Origin: M3007 sp964484205
GTDB lineage: Bacteria > Bacteroidota > Bacteroidia > Chitinophagales > Saprospiraceae
Direction of reading: 5' to 3'
NCBI GenBank assembly: GCA_964484205.1
Contig: CAZAEZ010000010.1
Location: 62,001 to 126,000 of the forward strand
Length of the DNA stretch: 64,000 nucleotides
The position numbers and the translations under genes were made by a program. The stretch's first letter is position 1. Every line of letters begins with the position of its first letter. Under the pieces are notes generated by a model that made no database searches, had not been told where the DNA came from, and saw only the letters and a list, made by a program, of their open reading frames with translations. Positions 26,201 through 34,353 of this stretch are shown here, piece after piece.

Positions 26201-26286
26201 TTAAAGCTATTAGCCTTTGGGAAAACCAAGAAGAGGCGCTTTCCAAGGTGGCAATAAAAATCCGCATTGCGATTCAGCAAATTTAA
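23230..26286 (+). CDS. LRR-Roc-COR GTPase with C-terminal TIR domain (bacterial Roco-TIR protein)
   Basis: A 1018-residue multidomain protein. Residues about 15-260 are leucine-rich repeats with a ~22-residue period (LSNLEYLDCSQSKISNFG, LPKLQYLNILNTNVPNLG, LSNLNIIEFADTQINDLT). Residues about 285-470 are a Roc GTPase: P-loop GNSNTGKT at 295-302, switch II DFGGQ at 347-351 and NKTD at 424-427. Residues about 490-780 fit COR (DFYKVCQIIFERN; YALPRWLDRGGVAVFFPD; WLFLRPDLLTEKIYHLL). Residues 858-1010 are TIR: KRVFLSYSHQN, EDWTDMEILPGE, ILLLSADFIASDY and Glu935 in DVELPEAF at the expected catalytic position. TIR domains commonly hydrolyse NAD+ on activation. The codons are much more AT-rich than flanking genes, indicating transfer. 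A role in phage defence is inference. Confidence 0.93.
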   Translation: MSNLALQRIAENKRTKALSLDLGNCGLNNLPPQIKQLDWLEELILSNEFWDPDKNEWVVNVNKGPKNRRIILSTLIHKLTNLKRLYINGDRRSSWQVNLTHIDKLSNLEYLDCSQSKISNFGVLASLPKLQYLNILNTNVPNLGALANAVQLKRLNCSNTSVRDLGALANLSNLNIIEFADTQINDLTSLSNLPNLEIIDCSYTMVDDLSCLKNLSNLKEINCENTLVTRLKPLTKIASLLTFKANGCLIEDCPPDVWQSGDARQLRAHFEGLAKIIKTKNPEDNRRDVKLILLGNSNTGKTNFVHFLETGEYLGKRNSTHGMEVKRWLPDIKRFPKLSNISVSIWDFGGQEYYHGSYRLFLSDNAVYIVFWSKDTEINGKSKIRLLDGGPEVYLDHFEKEYWLDTVRYYGFEAKNAPLFVVQNKTDDLDSDRSQIDYDLKMYNIQESFHVSIKKGCLKDDSRQIARLQAFTTEIEHALATKAEKNEGHARPDWQRIRNIILSLREDVKAQNPFSEFLKNGIWIDLSDFYKVCQIIFERNLTPDETYALPRWLDRGGVAVFFPDIPNLSDWLFLRPDLLTEKIYHLLGQQIIEHNGKITDEYLDKIDDQKIRSIFLEITKHLELILPYTEPESKTCFISPQYLPESHGFEALFNIAAHTAMQSTFWLKVPLFYYKKILHGLLLHYVSDNDTELRHFWKHGIVLLKNNLIVLIKGLYLFENEKNGVILIGVAKSSDSRQKKLQREIFANCLNILNRKNSLHEEMPKPSVKKNISKSKVAKPQSSELNEQTFLKTIMAFQNLDAILNSSLDVSIDGKHYIQYTKLLSSAQEGNAKISIAKGEKLPIRYFSPLLPDNTVHAKRVFLSYSHQNTHWLLRLRTHLSGLRQAKEIEDWTDMEILPGELWGTKIKENIEFADVYILLLSADFIASDYIRDVELPEAFEKLKTKNAKIIPVLVEPLDLGGLPYVSTSIDGNPIKISDIEIVPKDEKGHLKAISLWENQEEALSKVAIKIRIAIQQI

Positions 26287-26301
26287 AACTACAAAAAGCT
26301 G

Positions 26302-26319
26302 TAACCCACAAATGGGTTA
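26302..26319. terminator. Short hairpin after the Roco-TIR gene
   Basis: TAACCCA and TGGGTTA pair around a 4-base loop, 16 bp after the stop. There is no T-run on the plus strand, so termination is uncertain. Confidence 0.3.
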
Positions 26320-26351
26320 AAATTGATAGTAGTGGATTGGTTTTTAGGTTG

Positions 26352-27032
26352 CTATGTGTCTTGTAAGTACCATTCGCCCATTAAACCCTCAAACGCTCCC
26401 CAAACCGGATCCCCCTCCGGCACCTCCGCCACGAGCTCCATCCACTCCCCGCTCCCCGGGTGCTCAAACGCAATTTTCCAGGCATGCAGGTGGATCGAGC
26501 GGTCGCGGTTGCCGCGGCGGGCGCCGTATTTCACATCGCCTTTGATGGGGCAGCCAATGGCTGAAAGCTGGGCCCGTATCTGGTGGTGCCGCCCGGTGAT
26601 GAGCCGGATTTCCAATAAATGATAACGCTCGCTGCTGCCCAGCAGGCGATAGTGCAGTTCGGCGCGTTGGGCGCCCGGGCGATCGTCGGCGAACGCAAAG
26701 GCCCGGTTTTTTGCACTGTTTTTTTGCAGGAAATGAACAAGCGTCCCTTCGGGATCGGGCGGTGCGGCGGCAACCACGGCCAGGTAGGTTTTTTCGATGC
26801 TGTGCGTCTGGAACTGCTGCTGGAGCAGCGTCATGGCTTCTTTGGTTTTAGCCAGCAGGAGTACGCCGCTGGACGGTCGGTCGAGGCGATGCACCGGGTG
26901 GAGTGCCTGGCCACATTCGGCTTCGGCCCATTCGAGCACGGATGGGTTTCCGGTTTTGTCGGCCTGCGCCGGCATACCGGCGGGCTTGTTGACGACGAGC
27001 AGCAGGGAATCCTGGTAAAGTATAGTCGGCAT
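26352..27032 (-). CDS. RluA-family RNA pseudouridine synthase
   Basis: A 226-residue enzyme of the RluA/TruC branch. The opening ILYQDSLLLVVNKPAGMPAQ, the catalytic HPVHRLDRPSSGVLLLAKT (Asp of HRLD), the strand KTYLAVV, and LIEIR-like LLEIRLITGRHHQIRAQLSAIGCPIKGDVKYG are all present. It lacks an N-terminal S4 domain, so it resembles TruC or the short Bacteroidota RluA forms that act on tRNA or rRNA uridines. The exact target cannot be assigned. It is divergent from the TonB receptor gene and convergent with the Roco gene. The ending EWYLQDT is unusual but short. Confidence 0.9.
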   Translation of the reverse strand: MPTILYQDSLLLVVNKPAGMPAQADKTGNPSVLEWAEAECGQALHPVHRLDRPSSGVLLLAKTKEAMTLLQQQFQTHSIEKTYLAVVAAAPPDPEGTLVHFLQKNSAKNRAFAFADDRPGAQRAELHYRLLGSSERYHLLEIRLITGRHHQIRAQLSAIGCPIKGDVKYGARRGNRDRSIHLHAWKIAFEHPGSGEWMELVAEVPEGDPVWGAFEGLMGEWYLQDT

Positions 27033-27070
27033 GATACCGGCGAAGATAAACGCAAACAGTCGCTTTGTCT

Positions 27071-27102
27071 TTTGTGCGAACGAAACTTATCCTGTAGGTT
27101 TG
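27071..27102 (+). promoter_or_regulatory. Promoter of the TonB receptor gene
   Basis: TTTG at 27071-27074 and TAGGTTTG at 27095-27102 are separated by 20 bp, a full match to the Bacteroidota -33/-7 consensus. The ATG is 26 bp downstream. This also supports 27129 rather than any earlier in-frame start. Confidence 0.62.
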
Positions 27103-27128
27103 GCAAAAAAATCCAAAACCCACCTGGC

Positions 27129-29468
27129 ATGCATCTCCGGTTCACCCTGTTTTTTTGTTTTTATGCGGCCATACTGCTGGCACAGCCCGATTCCAGTTCG
27201 CTGCTCCTGTTACCCGAACGGCTGGATGAGCGGCATATCCAGGATCAACGCCGGGGTATTCCAAAACGAAAAGCGATTTCGGCAACCCGTTCGCTCGAAG
27301 AGGTGAACGCACTGCCTTTCACGGTGTGGGTGGTTACCGCCGATGACATTTTGCGCAATGGTTTTGTCACGCTTGGCGATGTATTGCGCTCGGCGCCCGG
27401 CGTGCGGGTGTCGCAGCCGGGGAATGCGCTGGAAGGTGAAACGTTCATGCTGCGGGGCTTGTCGGGCAACCAGTATGTGAAGGTGTTGATCAACGATGTG
27501 CCGATCAAGCCAACGGCGGCGGCGGGCATGCCCATTGGATACCAGTTGCCCATCCGCCAGGCAGAGCGTATCGAGGTGGTCTTTGGCCCGGCTTCCGCGA
27601 TTTACGGCGACGGCGCCTGCACCGGTGTGGTGAACATTATTTTAAAAGAAACGGAGCGTCCGATTTTTACCCAGGCCGACCTCTCCTTCGGCAATTTTGG
27701 CTTCAACAACCTCGACCTGATGCTCGGGGGGAAATTGTTTAAAGACAAAAATATTTTCCGCTTCAGCTTGTACGGCAGCAGCACGGTGCGCGAGCGCCTG
27801 GATTATTTCTACGACGACAATTTGTTTACCACAAAAAATTACCTGCCGCTGGGTTTTACTTCCGGCCTCTACCTGAACAACCCAAACTACCGGGCCCGCG
27901 AACCGGGCGACACCGTTGCGCGCTCGGCACAAATTCCGCACGAAAGCCGCTTGCTGGGCATCAACCTCACCTGGCGCGGGATTCAGTTCAACTACAACCG
28001 ACTTATTCGCCTGGACCACAGCGGATTGGGTTTGAGCCCGTTGGCTGCTTTTTATGGAAACCCTTCCAACCGTATCGTGGAGCAAATCGAAACGGTGGCT
28101 TTTCGCTTTCAAAAACGCCGGGCCAAACGCATTGCAACCAACACCCTTTCGTTGGTTCGCTATCAGGTGCGCAATTCGTCTTCCTTCACCCCGGTATTTG
28201 ATCAGCTGAGCACGGCGATGTATTACGCCAAAGCGCCGCAAATCCAAACGCCCGCAGAGCAGCAAACTGTGCTGAATGATATTTTCACGCAGTACAATTC
28301 GGACGAGCGTTATTTCGTGGCGGAGGGTATCGACGCCCGTTTTGAGTCGCGCATCAATGCTACCCTCCGGCCCTACCTGTACCTGGATGCCGGTTTTCAA
28401 ACAAATATGGGGGGCGGCGTACCGCCGATGGGTTACTTCAGGGCCCCGGTGGAGGCGGCTGTTTTTGGTGAGCCCGACCGCCCATTTATCCGCCCGTTTG
28501 ATGTCAAAGCAGATGGTTATGTGGATTTGAATGTTTTCGCACAACTGCATTTGCGCACAAAAAAAATGACGCTGATCGGTGGATTGGCGGTGAATGCTGC
28601 CGTTGAAAACGCCTTGGTAACTTCACCCCGGCTGGCCGTGCAATACCGACCCGACAGTACCTGGGTTTTTCGCGCGAGTTATGCCGACGGCTTCCGGCGC
28701 CCGCCGATCTACGGCAGGGTGCTGACGTATCAAATTGATGCGGCAGATACCCTTTCTGCCCAGCCTTTTTCTCATAATCTGGAAAAAACGGAGCGCATCC
28801 GAACAGCAGAATTCGGCATCCGGCGCTATTCCGACCGGTTTACATCCGATTTGCTTTTCTTTTACCAGGAGGCGCACGACCTGGCGCGTAACGGCTATTT
28901 GACACAAACCGACCAAACCTGGCGCTATGGATTTGAAAATGCACCCGGGCGGGCGCTGTCGATGTGGGGTATTCAGGGCACGATCGGCAACGATATTCTG
29001 GACTTTCACCTGCGGAAAAACAGGCCGGAAGCCGGTGTGGTGACCGCGCACCTCGATTTTTACTTTCAATACACTCGCGGGCGCGAATGGTTCGGATATG
29101 GCCTCCCGGCTACCCGGGATATTCGCAGTTTCCCGCGCTGGATGACCCAATTCCGGCTTTCGCTTCAGGCCAGCAAATGGGAGTTTACCATAAGCTCAAA
29201 CCGCCAAAATCATATTCTCAGCAGCGCCGTTGTTTACCAGGATTTCTATGAGCGCGAAACCGTGCTGACAAAATACCCGGCCTACCGAACCTGGGATGCC
29301 ATGTTGCGGGTGTATCTGAGCCAAAATTTTCTCCTGTACCTGCATTTCAAAAACCTGTTCAACCGACATTATGCGGGCATCGACGCCACGGGCACCCAGG
29401 ACGACCTGCTCTACAATCCGCAGCCCGGCCGGATGTTTCGCGTCGGTGTGAACTACAACATGGATTAA
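27129..29468 (+). CDS. TonB-dependent outer-membrane receptor
   Basis: A 779-residue receptor. After signal peptide MHLRFTLFFCFYAAILLAQ comes a short linker and the plug domain: LPFTVWVVTADDILRNGFVTLGDVLRSAPGVRVSQPG, FMLRGLSGNQYVKVLINDVPIKP and RIEVVFGPASAIYGDGACTGVVNIIL. The barrel follows and ends in RMFRVGVNYNMD. Unlike SusC it has no carboxypeptidase-like N-terminal domain, so it belongs to the siderophore/cobalamin/colicin-receptor group of TonB receptors; the C-terminal strand ends in Asp instead of Phe. The ligand is unknown. The frame is open far upstream, but that part runs antisense to the pseudouridine synthase gene and is not coding. It stands alone with its own promoter. Confidence 0.92.
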   Translation: MHLRFTLFFCFYAAILLAQPDSSSLLLLPERLDERHIQDQRRGIPKRKAISATRSLEEVNALPFTVWVVTADDILRNGFVTLGDVLRSAPGVRVSQPGNALEGETFMLRGLSGNQYVKVLINDVPIKPTAAAGMPIGYQLPIRQAERIEVVFGPASAIYGDGACTGVVNIILKETERPIFTQADLSFGNFGFNNLDLMLGGKLFKDKNIFRFSLYGSSTVRERLDYFYDDNLFTTKNYLPLGFTSGLYLNNPNYRAREPGDTVARSAQIPHESRLLGINLTWRGIQFNYNRLIRLDHSGLGLSPLAAFYGNPSNRIVEQIETVAFRFQKRRAKRIATNTLSLVRYQVRNSSSFTPVFDQLSTAMYYAKAPQIQTPAEQQTVLNDIFTQYNSDERYFVAEGIDARFESRINATLRPYLYLDAGFQTNMGGGVPPMGYFRAPVEAAVFGEPDRPFIRPFDVKADGYVDLNVFAQLHLRTKKMTLIGGLAVNAAVENALVTSPRLAVQYRPDSTWVFRASYADGFRRPPIYGRVLTYQIDAADTLSAQPFSHNLEKTERIRTAEFGIRRYSDRFTSDLLFFYQEAHDLARNGYLTQTDQTWRYGFENAPGRALSMWGIQGTIGNDILDFHLRKNRPEAGVVTAHLDFYFQYTRGREWFGYGLPATRDIRSFPRWMTQFRLSLQASKWEFTISSNRQNHILSSAVVYQDFYERETVLTKYPAYRTWDAMLRVYLSQNFLLYLHFKNLFNRHYAGIDATGTQDDLLYNPQPGRMFRVGVNYNMD

Positions 29469-29618
29469 GCCGCGGCAGGAATAACAGGAACATGCGCAGC
29501 CTGCGCTTAAATTCTGTTAAGCGTTAAACATCCCGGCCAATTTCAAGTCCTACCCCAAAATATTCGACGCGGGGCGGTGGTTATTCACCCGTGTCCAATT
29601 TCAAATCCGATAAATTTT

Positions 29619-31067
29619 ATGGCAGTAACAAAGCAACTCAAACTGCAGCACCTGCTCTGGCGCGCCGGCTTCGGCCCCAACTCCAAAACCTGGCAAACGT
29701 GGGAAAAGTACCCCGAATCGAGTTGGTGGCCCAGGCTGCGCGACGCGGCCGCTGCTGAACCCCGGTTTTTTGATGTTGTCGACGGCGCATTGGGCGGCCT
29801 GTTGATGGGCGTAGGTGAATTGGGAAAAATGGAAAACAGGAAAAAACGCCTGAACGACGACGAACGCAAGCAGGCCCGAAAACAAAGCCGCGAAGCCCTG
29901 CAAAGCCTCAACCTGATCTGGCTCGAGGAAATGGTGCACACGGAGGCACAACTGCGCGAAAAAATGGCCCTGTTCTGGCATGGCCATTTTGCCAGCCGGA
30001 ATATCAATATCCTGTACCAGCAGCAGTTGCTCCATATTTTCAGAACCCATGCGCTGGGCAATTTCCGCGACCTCCTGCGGGCCGTTTCCAAGAGTGCCGC
30101 TATGCTGGCTTTTCTCAACAACCAGCAAAACAAAAAACAACACCCCAATGAAAATTTTGCCCGGGAAGTCATGGAATTGTTCACCCTGGGCCGCGGCCGG
30201 TATACCGAAAACGATATCAAAGAGGCGGCCCGGGCCTTTACCGGCTGGGGCTTCAAACTGAACGGCGACTTTGTTTTCCGGCGCATTTATCACGACACCG
30301 GTGAAAAAACCGTGCTGGGGAAAACCGGCAAATTCGATGGCGACGATGTGCTGGATATTTTACTCGACCAGCGGCAAACCGCCCATTTTATTGTCCGGAA
30401 ATTATATCGTTTTCTGGTCAATGAAGACCAAATACCCGGCGACGGCAGGGTGCAACAACTCGCCGACCGGTTTTTCGATAGCGGCTACGAAATCTTGCCG
30501 CTGCTCGAAGCGATTTTTACCAGCAGCTGGTTTTTTGAGGAGGAAAACATTGGCCGGAAAATCAAATCGCCCGTAGAACTTTGGGTTGGCATGCGGCGTG
30601 CCATGCCCCTCCAACTCGACGACCCGGAGGGCCAACTCACGCTCCAGCGCGCCCTCGGCCAGGTGCTGCTCTATCCGCCTAATGTGGCGGGTTGGCCCGG
30701 CGGCCGAAACTGGATCGACAGCAGCTCCCTGATGCTGCGCCTGCGGCTGCCGCATATTATTGCTGCCCAAAGTGAATTTGACATTAGTCCCAAAGACGAC
30801 GACGATCAAATGATGGGTCGCCAGGGCAAAAGCCGCCTGCAAAAACGCATGGCCGCCACCGTCAACTGGGAACCGGTGCTCGACATTTTTTCGGCGCAGC
30901 CGGCGCAAACGTTAATCCCGCAAATGGCGCGTTATTTCTGGCAAATGCCCGATGCGCAGCCGCCCCTGGACACGCTGAAAAACCACACCAATTCCACGTC
31001 CAAAGAACAACTGATCCAGTCGGCAGCCCTGCAACTCATGGCTACGCCGGAATATCAATTATGTTGA
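29619..31067 (+). CDS. DUF1800 family protein
   Basis: A 482-residue DUF1800 protein. Family hallmarks: LQHLLWRAGFGP at the N-terminus, MALFWHGHFAS (WHGHF), FLNNQQNKKQHPNENFAREVMELFTLGRGRYTENDIKEAARAFTGW, a HDTGEKTVLGK segment, and LLYPPNVAGWPGGRNWIDSSSLMLRL. The molecular function is not established. The gene is nearly always followed by a DUF1501 gene, as here, and the pair is thought to handle exported substrates. No signal peptide is visible with ATG 29619; the frame extends 42 bp upstream without improving this. The gene is separated from DUF1501 by 107 bp containing an imperfect hairpin. Confidence 0.93.
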   Translation: MAVTKQLKLQHLLWRAGFGPNSKTWQTWEKYPESSWWPRLRDAAAAEPRFFDVVDGALGGLLMGVGELGKMENRKKRLNDDERKQARKQSREALQSLNLIWLEEMVHTEAQLREKMALFWHGHFASRNINILYQQQLLHIFRTHALGNFRDLLRAVSKSAAMLAFLNNQQNKKQHPNENFAREVMELFTLGRGRYTENDIKEAARAFTGWGFKLNGDFVFRRIYHDTGEKTVLGKTGKFDGDDVLDILLDQRQTAHFIVRKLYRFLVNEDQIPGDGRVQQLADRFFDSGYEILPLLEAIFTSSWFFEEENIGRKIKSPVELWVGMRRAMPLQLDDPEGQLTLQRALGQVLLYPPNVAGWPGGRNWIDSSSLMLRLRLPHIIAAQSEFDISPKDDDDQMMGRQGKSRLQKRMAATVNWEPVLDIFSAQPAQTLIPQMARYFWQMPDAQPPLDTLKNHTNSTSKEQLIQSAALQLMATPEYQLC

Positions 31068-31082
31068 ACGAAGGTTAGAGGA

Positions 31083-31141
31083 TTTCTGGTTGGCGGGTTA
31101 CTGGTTAGAACGATTCACTTCCCGTAACCCGTAACCAGAAA
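31083..31141. repeat. Imperfect inverted repeat between DUF1800 and DUF1501 genes
   Basis: TTTCTGGTTGGCGGGTT at 31083-31099 pairs with AACCCGTAACCAGAAA at 31126-31141 with two mismatches or bulges. The words TTTCTGGTTGG and CCAGAAACC recur in the larger perfect hairpin at 43635-43726, so both belong to one repeat group. Confidence 0.65.
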
Positions 31142-31174
31142 CCAGAAACCATCTAACCGGCAACTGAAAAAAAT

Positions 31175-32386
31175 ATGCTGATCAAACGCCGCGATTTTCT
31201 AAAAACAGCCTCCCTGGCCACGGCTGCGCTGTGGGTCCCCCGCTTTTTGCAGGCACATGCCCGGCCCGGCGCACTTGCGCACAACGGCCGTATTTTGGTT
31301 ATGATCCAACTCAGTGGAGGCAACGACGGGTTGAATACCGTGGTGCCTTACCAAAACGATATTTACTACAAGGAGCGCCCCCGCCTGGGTATCCCGCAAA
31401 AAGATGCACTTCCGCTGACCGATGAAGCCGGCCTGCACCCGGAGTTGCAGGTATTCAAAAGCCTGTACGATACCGGCGATCTGGCTGTGTTGCACAACGT
31501 CGGCTACCCGAATCCCGATCGTTCGCACTTTAGGAGTATGGATATCTGGCATTCCGCAAGCCCTGCCGATGAATACTGGTCTACGGGCTGGCTTGGCCGT
31601 TACCTGGATGCGCAGTGCCGTGGCGGCGGGCGGGAAATTTGTCCTGCCACGGTGCTGGAAATCGACGATACCCTGAGCCTGGCACTCAAGGGTGTCCAGC
31701 AAAAAGGCCTGGCGCTGCAAAACCCCGGCCAGTTGTATCAAACTGCCCGAAGCCCCTACTTTACCGATTATCTGGCTGCGCAAAACAAGCGGCAACACGA
31801 GGATTCGCCCGTGGGATATTTGTACAAAACCATGGCGGAAACACTTTCCTCCGCCGATTATCTTTTTGAAAAAAGCCGCCTGAAATCAAGTGCCGGAACA
31901 TACCCGGATACCGGCATGGGTCGGCATCTGAAAACCGTGGCCTCGCTTATTTTGGGCGGTTCCGAAACGTCGGTGTATTACCTGTCTTTGGGCAGTTTTG
32001 ATACGCACATCAACCAGGCCGGCCAGCAAAAACGCCTGTTCAAGGAGCTCAACGATGCCCTGGCGGCTTTCAGCGCCGAGTTGAAAACACAAGGCCGGTG
32101 GAACGACGTACTGGTGGCCACCTTCTCCGAATTTGGGCGGCGGGTGGCACAAAATGCCAGTGGCGGTACCGACCATGGCACTGCCAACCAGATGTTTTTC
32201 CTGGGTGGCCGGCTGAAACAAAAAGGGCTGTTGAACGCACTGCCCACACTCACCGACCTCGACGAGGGCGACCTGAAATTCAGCGTCGATTTCCGGCAGG
32301 TATACGCCACCTTGCTGGAGCGTTGGCTGGGTACGGATGCCGGGGCGATTTTAGGAAAACGGTTTGAACCGATGGATTTTGTCTGA
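31175..32386 (+). CDS. DUF1501 family protein with Tat signal
   Basis: A 403-residue protein that begins with a twin-arginine signal: IKRRDFLKTASLATAALWVPRFLQAHA. The DUF1501 core follows: GRILVMIQLSGGNDGLNTVVPY, LHPELQVFKSLYDTGDLAVLHNVGYPNPDRSHFRSMDIWHSA, GSFDTHINQAGQQ, FSEFGRRVAQNASGGTDHGTANQMFFLGG. The fold is related to alkaline phosphatase/sulfatase; the conserved NDG, DTH and TDHG motifs are probable metal ligands. The reaction is not established. The Tat signal suggests a cofactor or metal loaded in the cytoplasm before export. It pairs with the DUF1800 gene upstream. Confidence 0.93.
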   Translation: MLIKRRDFLKTASLATAALWVPRFLQAHARPGALAHNGRILVMIQLSGGNDGLNTVVPYQNDIYYKERPRLGIPQKDALPLTDEAGLHPELQVFKSLYDTGDLAVLHNVGYPNPDRSHFRSMDIWHSASPADEYWSTGWLGRYLDAQCRGGGREICPATVLEIDDTLSLALKGVQQKGLALQNPGQLYQTARSPYFTDYLAAQNKRQHEDSPVGYLYKTMAETLSSADYLFEKSRLKSSAGTYPDTGMGRHLKTVASLILGGSETSVYYLSLGSFDTHINQAGQQKRLFKELNDALAAFSAELKTQGRWNDVLVATFSEFGRRVAQNASGGTDHGTANQMFFLGGRLKQKGLLNALPTLTDLDEGDLKFSVDFRQVYATLLERWLGTDAGAILGKRFEPMDFV

Positions 32387-32399
32387 AGCGCCGGGTGGC

Positions 32400-33575
32400 C
32401 TAACCGAAGAGCATACATTCCAGACAAGCCCGCACCTGGTGCAGTGGTCCTTTCTTTATACCGGCTTTTTCGTTGCCGGCCAGCAGGTGATGGTTGGCAT
32501 CGATGCCGCAAAACCACTCGCCCTGCTTCCGGTCGAGCAGGTATTTTTGTACGAAGTGCCAGCAAGCCAGCGATTTTTCCAGAAAATGCGCCTCGCCGCT
32601 AATGCCCCAGGCATAAAGAAAACCGCTCATGGCCTCGGCTTGTCCCCACCAGCGTTTTTCTGTCATTTGGTTTGAACTCCACAAGCCACCGTCGGTCTCG
32701 TCGAGCCCCTGCGCTGCCGCCGTGGCCATGATCACCATGTTTTCGCGGCACCGGGCAGTCAACGGGCCATCGCCCAATGCCTCTGCGGCGGTCAGCAGGG
32801 CCTGAGCTGCTTCGATATCCAGCCCATAGGAAATTGAATCGGACTGCGGCGCCCAGCCCGTGTCGAAATGCAGGGTAAGATGCCCGGAAAGCGGATTGAC
32901 GATGTAATCGAAAAACAACAGGATGAGCTGGCGCAGTTGACCGGCCAGTTTTGCGTCGGGCCGGAAGCGGTACAAGTTGGTGTATGCTTCCAGCAGCTTC
33001 AAATGCGTGTGGGCAGTTTTGGGGTCGTTGCGATCTTTAGCCGACAGGCGCATATCGGTCAGCGGGGTTCCGTCGTGGGCGCAAGCTTCCAGGTACCCTC
33101 CTCGAACGTTGTCGTAGAGGTGTTTTTCAGTCCAGCGAAATAATTCAGCGGCTTCCTCCAGCGGCGTATCGGATACGGTGATCCAGCCGTATTCCGACAA
33201 GCCGTATATCGCGGCAGCCAGGCCGGCGGCTTGTTTGCGGGTATTCAGCGGGCTGCCATCCGGCGCGATAGTCCAATAGGCGCCGCCGTGTTCCTGATCA
33301 TGAAAATTGTTTTTCAGGAGCCGATAAAAACTTTTAGCCCAAACAAGTTTGCTTTGATCTTCCAATATGGGCAAGGCTGCCGAAAAGCTCCAGAGCAACT
33401 GGCTGCACATTACCAGCCCTTGAGGCGCAGCGGGGTTCGGCTTATTTTGGTGATCGATGCTGCCGTAGAGGCCGCCATTTTCGTAGGTGAAAATGTGTTT
33501 TTCCCACCAATCGAGGATGTGGCCGAGCTCGCGCCGCAGGTCGTGTTGGTAAGCGGCTAAGATTTTTTCAAACAT
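32400..33575 (-). CDS. N-acylglucosamine 2-epimerase family protein (cellobiose 2-epimerase type)
   Basis: A 391-residue (alpha/alpha)6-barrel enzyme. Typical AGE motifs are WWEKHIFTYENGGLYGSID near the start, LLWSFSAALPI, DQEHGGAYWTIAPDGSPLNTRKQAAGLAAAIYGLSEY, HTHLKLLEAYTNLYRF, SYGLDIEAAQALLTAAEALG and GGLWSSNQMTEKRWWGQAEAMSGFLYAW. The conserved histidine and Trp positions resemble cellobiose 2-epimerase (Glc to Man at the reducing end of beta-1,4 disaccharides) more than renin-binding GlcNAc epimerase. The HAD sugar-phosphatase gene just upstream on the same strand (44 bp) fits a small sugar-processing unit. The DUF1501 gene is convergent, 13 bp away. Confidence 0.88.
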   Translation of the reverse strand: MFEKILAAYQHDLRRELGHILDWWEKHIFTYENGGLYGSIDHQNKPNPAAPQGLVMCSQLLWSFSAALPILEDQSKLVWAKSFYRLLKNNFHDQEHGGAYWTIAPDGSPLNTRKQAAGLAAAIYGLSEYGWITVSDTPLEEAAELFRWTEKHLYDNVRGGYLEACAHDGTPLTDMRLSAKDRNDPKTAHTHLKLLEAYTNLYRFRPDAKLAGQLRQLILLFFDYIVNPLSGHLTLHFDTGWAPQSDSISYGLDIEAAQALLTAAEALGDGPLTARCRENMVIMATAAAQGLDETDGGLWSSNQMTEKRWWGQAEAMSGFLYAWGISGEAHFLEKSLACWHFVQKYLLDRKQGEWFCGIDANHHLLAGNEKAGIKKGPLHQVRACLECMLFG

Positions 33576-33619
33576 GGTAAAATATGTAGCAAGAATCTAC
33601 TTGCCTGCATGGCATAAAA

Positions 33620-34288
33620 CTAGTTGTTGTGGGGTTGTTTTCCAACCCAATCGCCTGGCCGGAGCGCTTTAAAGTCGGGAGCGATATGCACGATGTTGTG
33701 AAAACGGGCAAACTCCTCCGGCGTATGGGTGGTGGTGATAATAATTGCTGCCATGCCGCCCCGTTGAGCCGCTTCGGCTCCGGTGGGCGAGTCTTCAAAA
33801 ACCAGGCAATTTTCAGGTTTCAGGCCCAGGTTTTCCGCTACGCTGAGAAAAACCTCCGGATTTGGCTTGCCCTGGCGGACCATTTTGGAATCGATGACCG
33901 TGCGGAAAAACGGGTGGAGCTGGAGTTCATCCAGCACGAACTGCACATTTTCGGGAGGCGCCGCCGTGCCGATGCCCATTGGAATGTTGAGCTGGTTTGC
34001 GGCATGGATAAATTCGTCGAGTCCGTTGATGAGTTTCAGTTCCGGGCGGAAAATTTGCCGGTATTCCGCTTCTTTTTCGGCCGCTATGCGCCGCCGGTCG
34101 TCGGGGCTGAAGCGTTCGCCAAACAAGCGTTCGATAATTTCCTCGTTGATGCCGTGAATACTTTGCCGGACTTCTTCGAGGCTGAGTTGGAGGCCGAGGG
34201 AGGCGAGTTTGCGTTGCCAGGCGCGGTGGTGGGTCATCATGTTGTCGACCATCGTGCCGTCCATATCAAATATAAATCCTTCGATCAT
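33620..34288 (-). CDS. HAD-superfamily hydrolase, beta-phosphoglucomutase-like
   Basis: A 222-residue HAD subfamily IA enzyme. Motif I is FDMDGTMVDN (DxD), the cap helix region HHRAWQRKLASLGLQLSLEEVRQSIHG is of the PGM type, motif II is IGTAAPPENV (Thr/Ser after the strand), motif III contains Lys in VRQGKPNPEVFL and motif IV is CLVFEDSPTGAEAA. Beta-phosphoglucomutases and sugar-phosphate phosphatases share these features; the substrate is open. Its position immediately upstream of the AGE-type epimerase suggests joint sugar metabolism. The downstream end (WVGKQPHNN) is normal. Confidence 0.9.
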   Translation of the reverse strand: MIEGFIFDMDGTMVDNMMTHHRAWQRKLASLGLQLSLEEVRQSIHGINEEIIERLFGERFSPDDRRRIAAEKEAEYRQIFRPELKLINGLDEFIHAANQLNIPMGIGTAAPPENVQFVLDELQLHPFFRTVIDSKMVRQGKPNPEVFLSVAENLGLKPENCLVFEDSPTGAEAAQRGGMAAIIITTTHTPEEFARFHNIVHIAPDFKALRPGDWVGKQPHNN

Positions 34289-34353
34289 ACGGGAAGTTTC
34301 GGTTTTTTACTGTGGGCGCAAAGATGGCGGATTTGAACAGATTCCGGCATCTT

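Noticed and set aside
26619..27128. N-terminal extension of the TonB receptor in the same open frame
   Set aside because: It is antisense to the pseudouridine synthase gene, lacks similarity, and would put the signal peptide in the middle of the protein. A good promoter lies just before ATG 27129.
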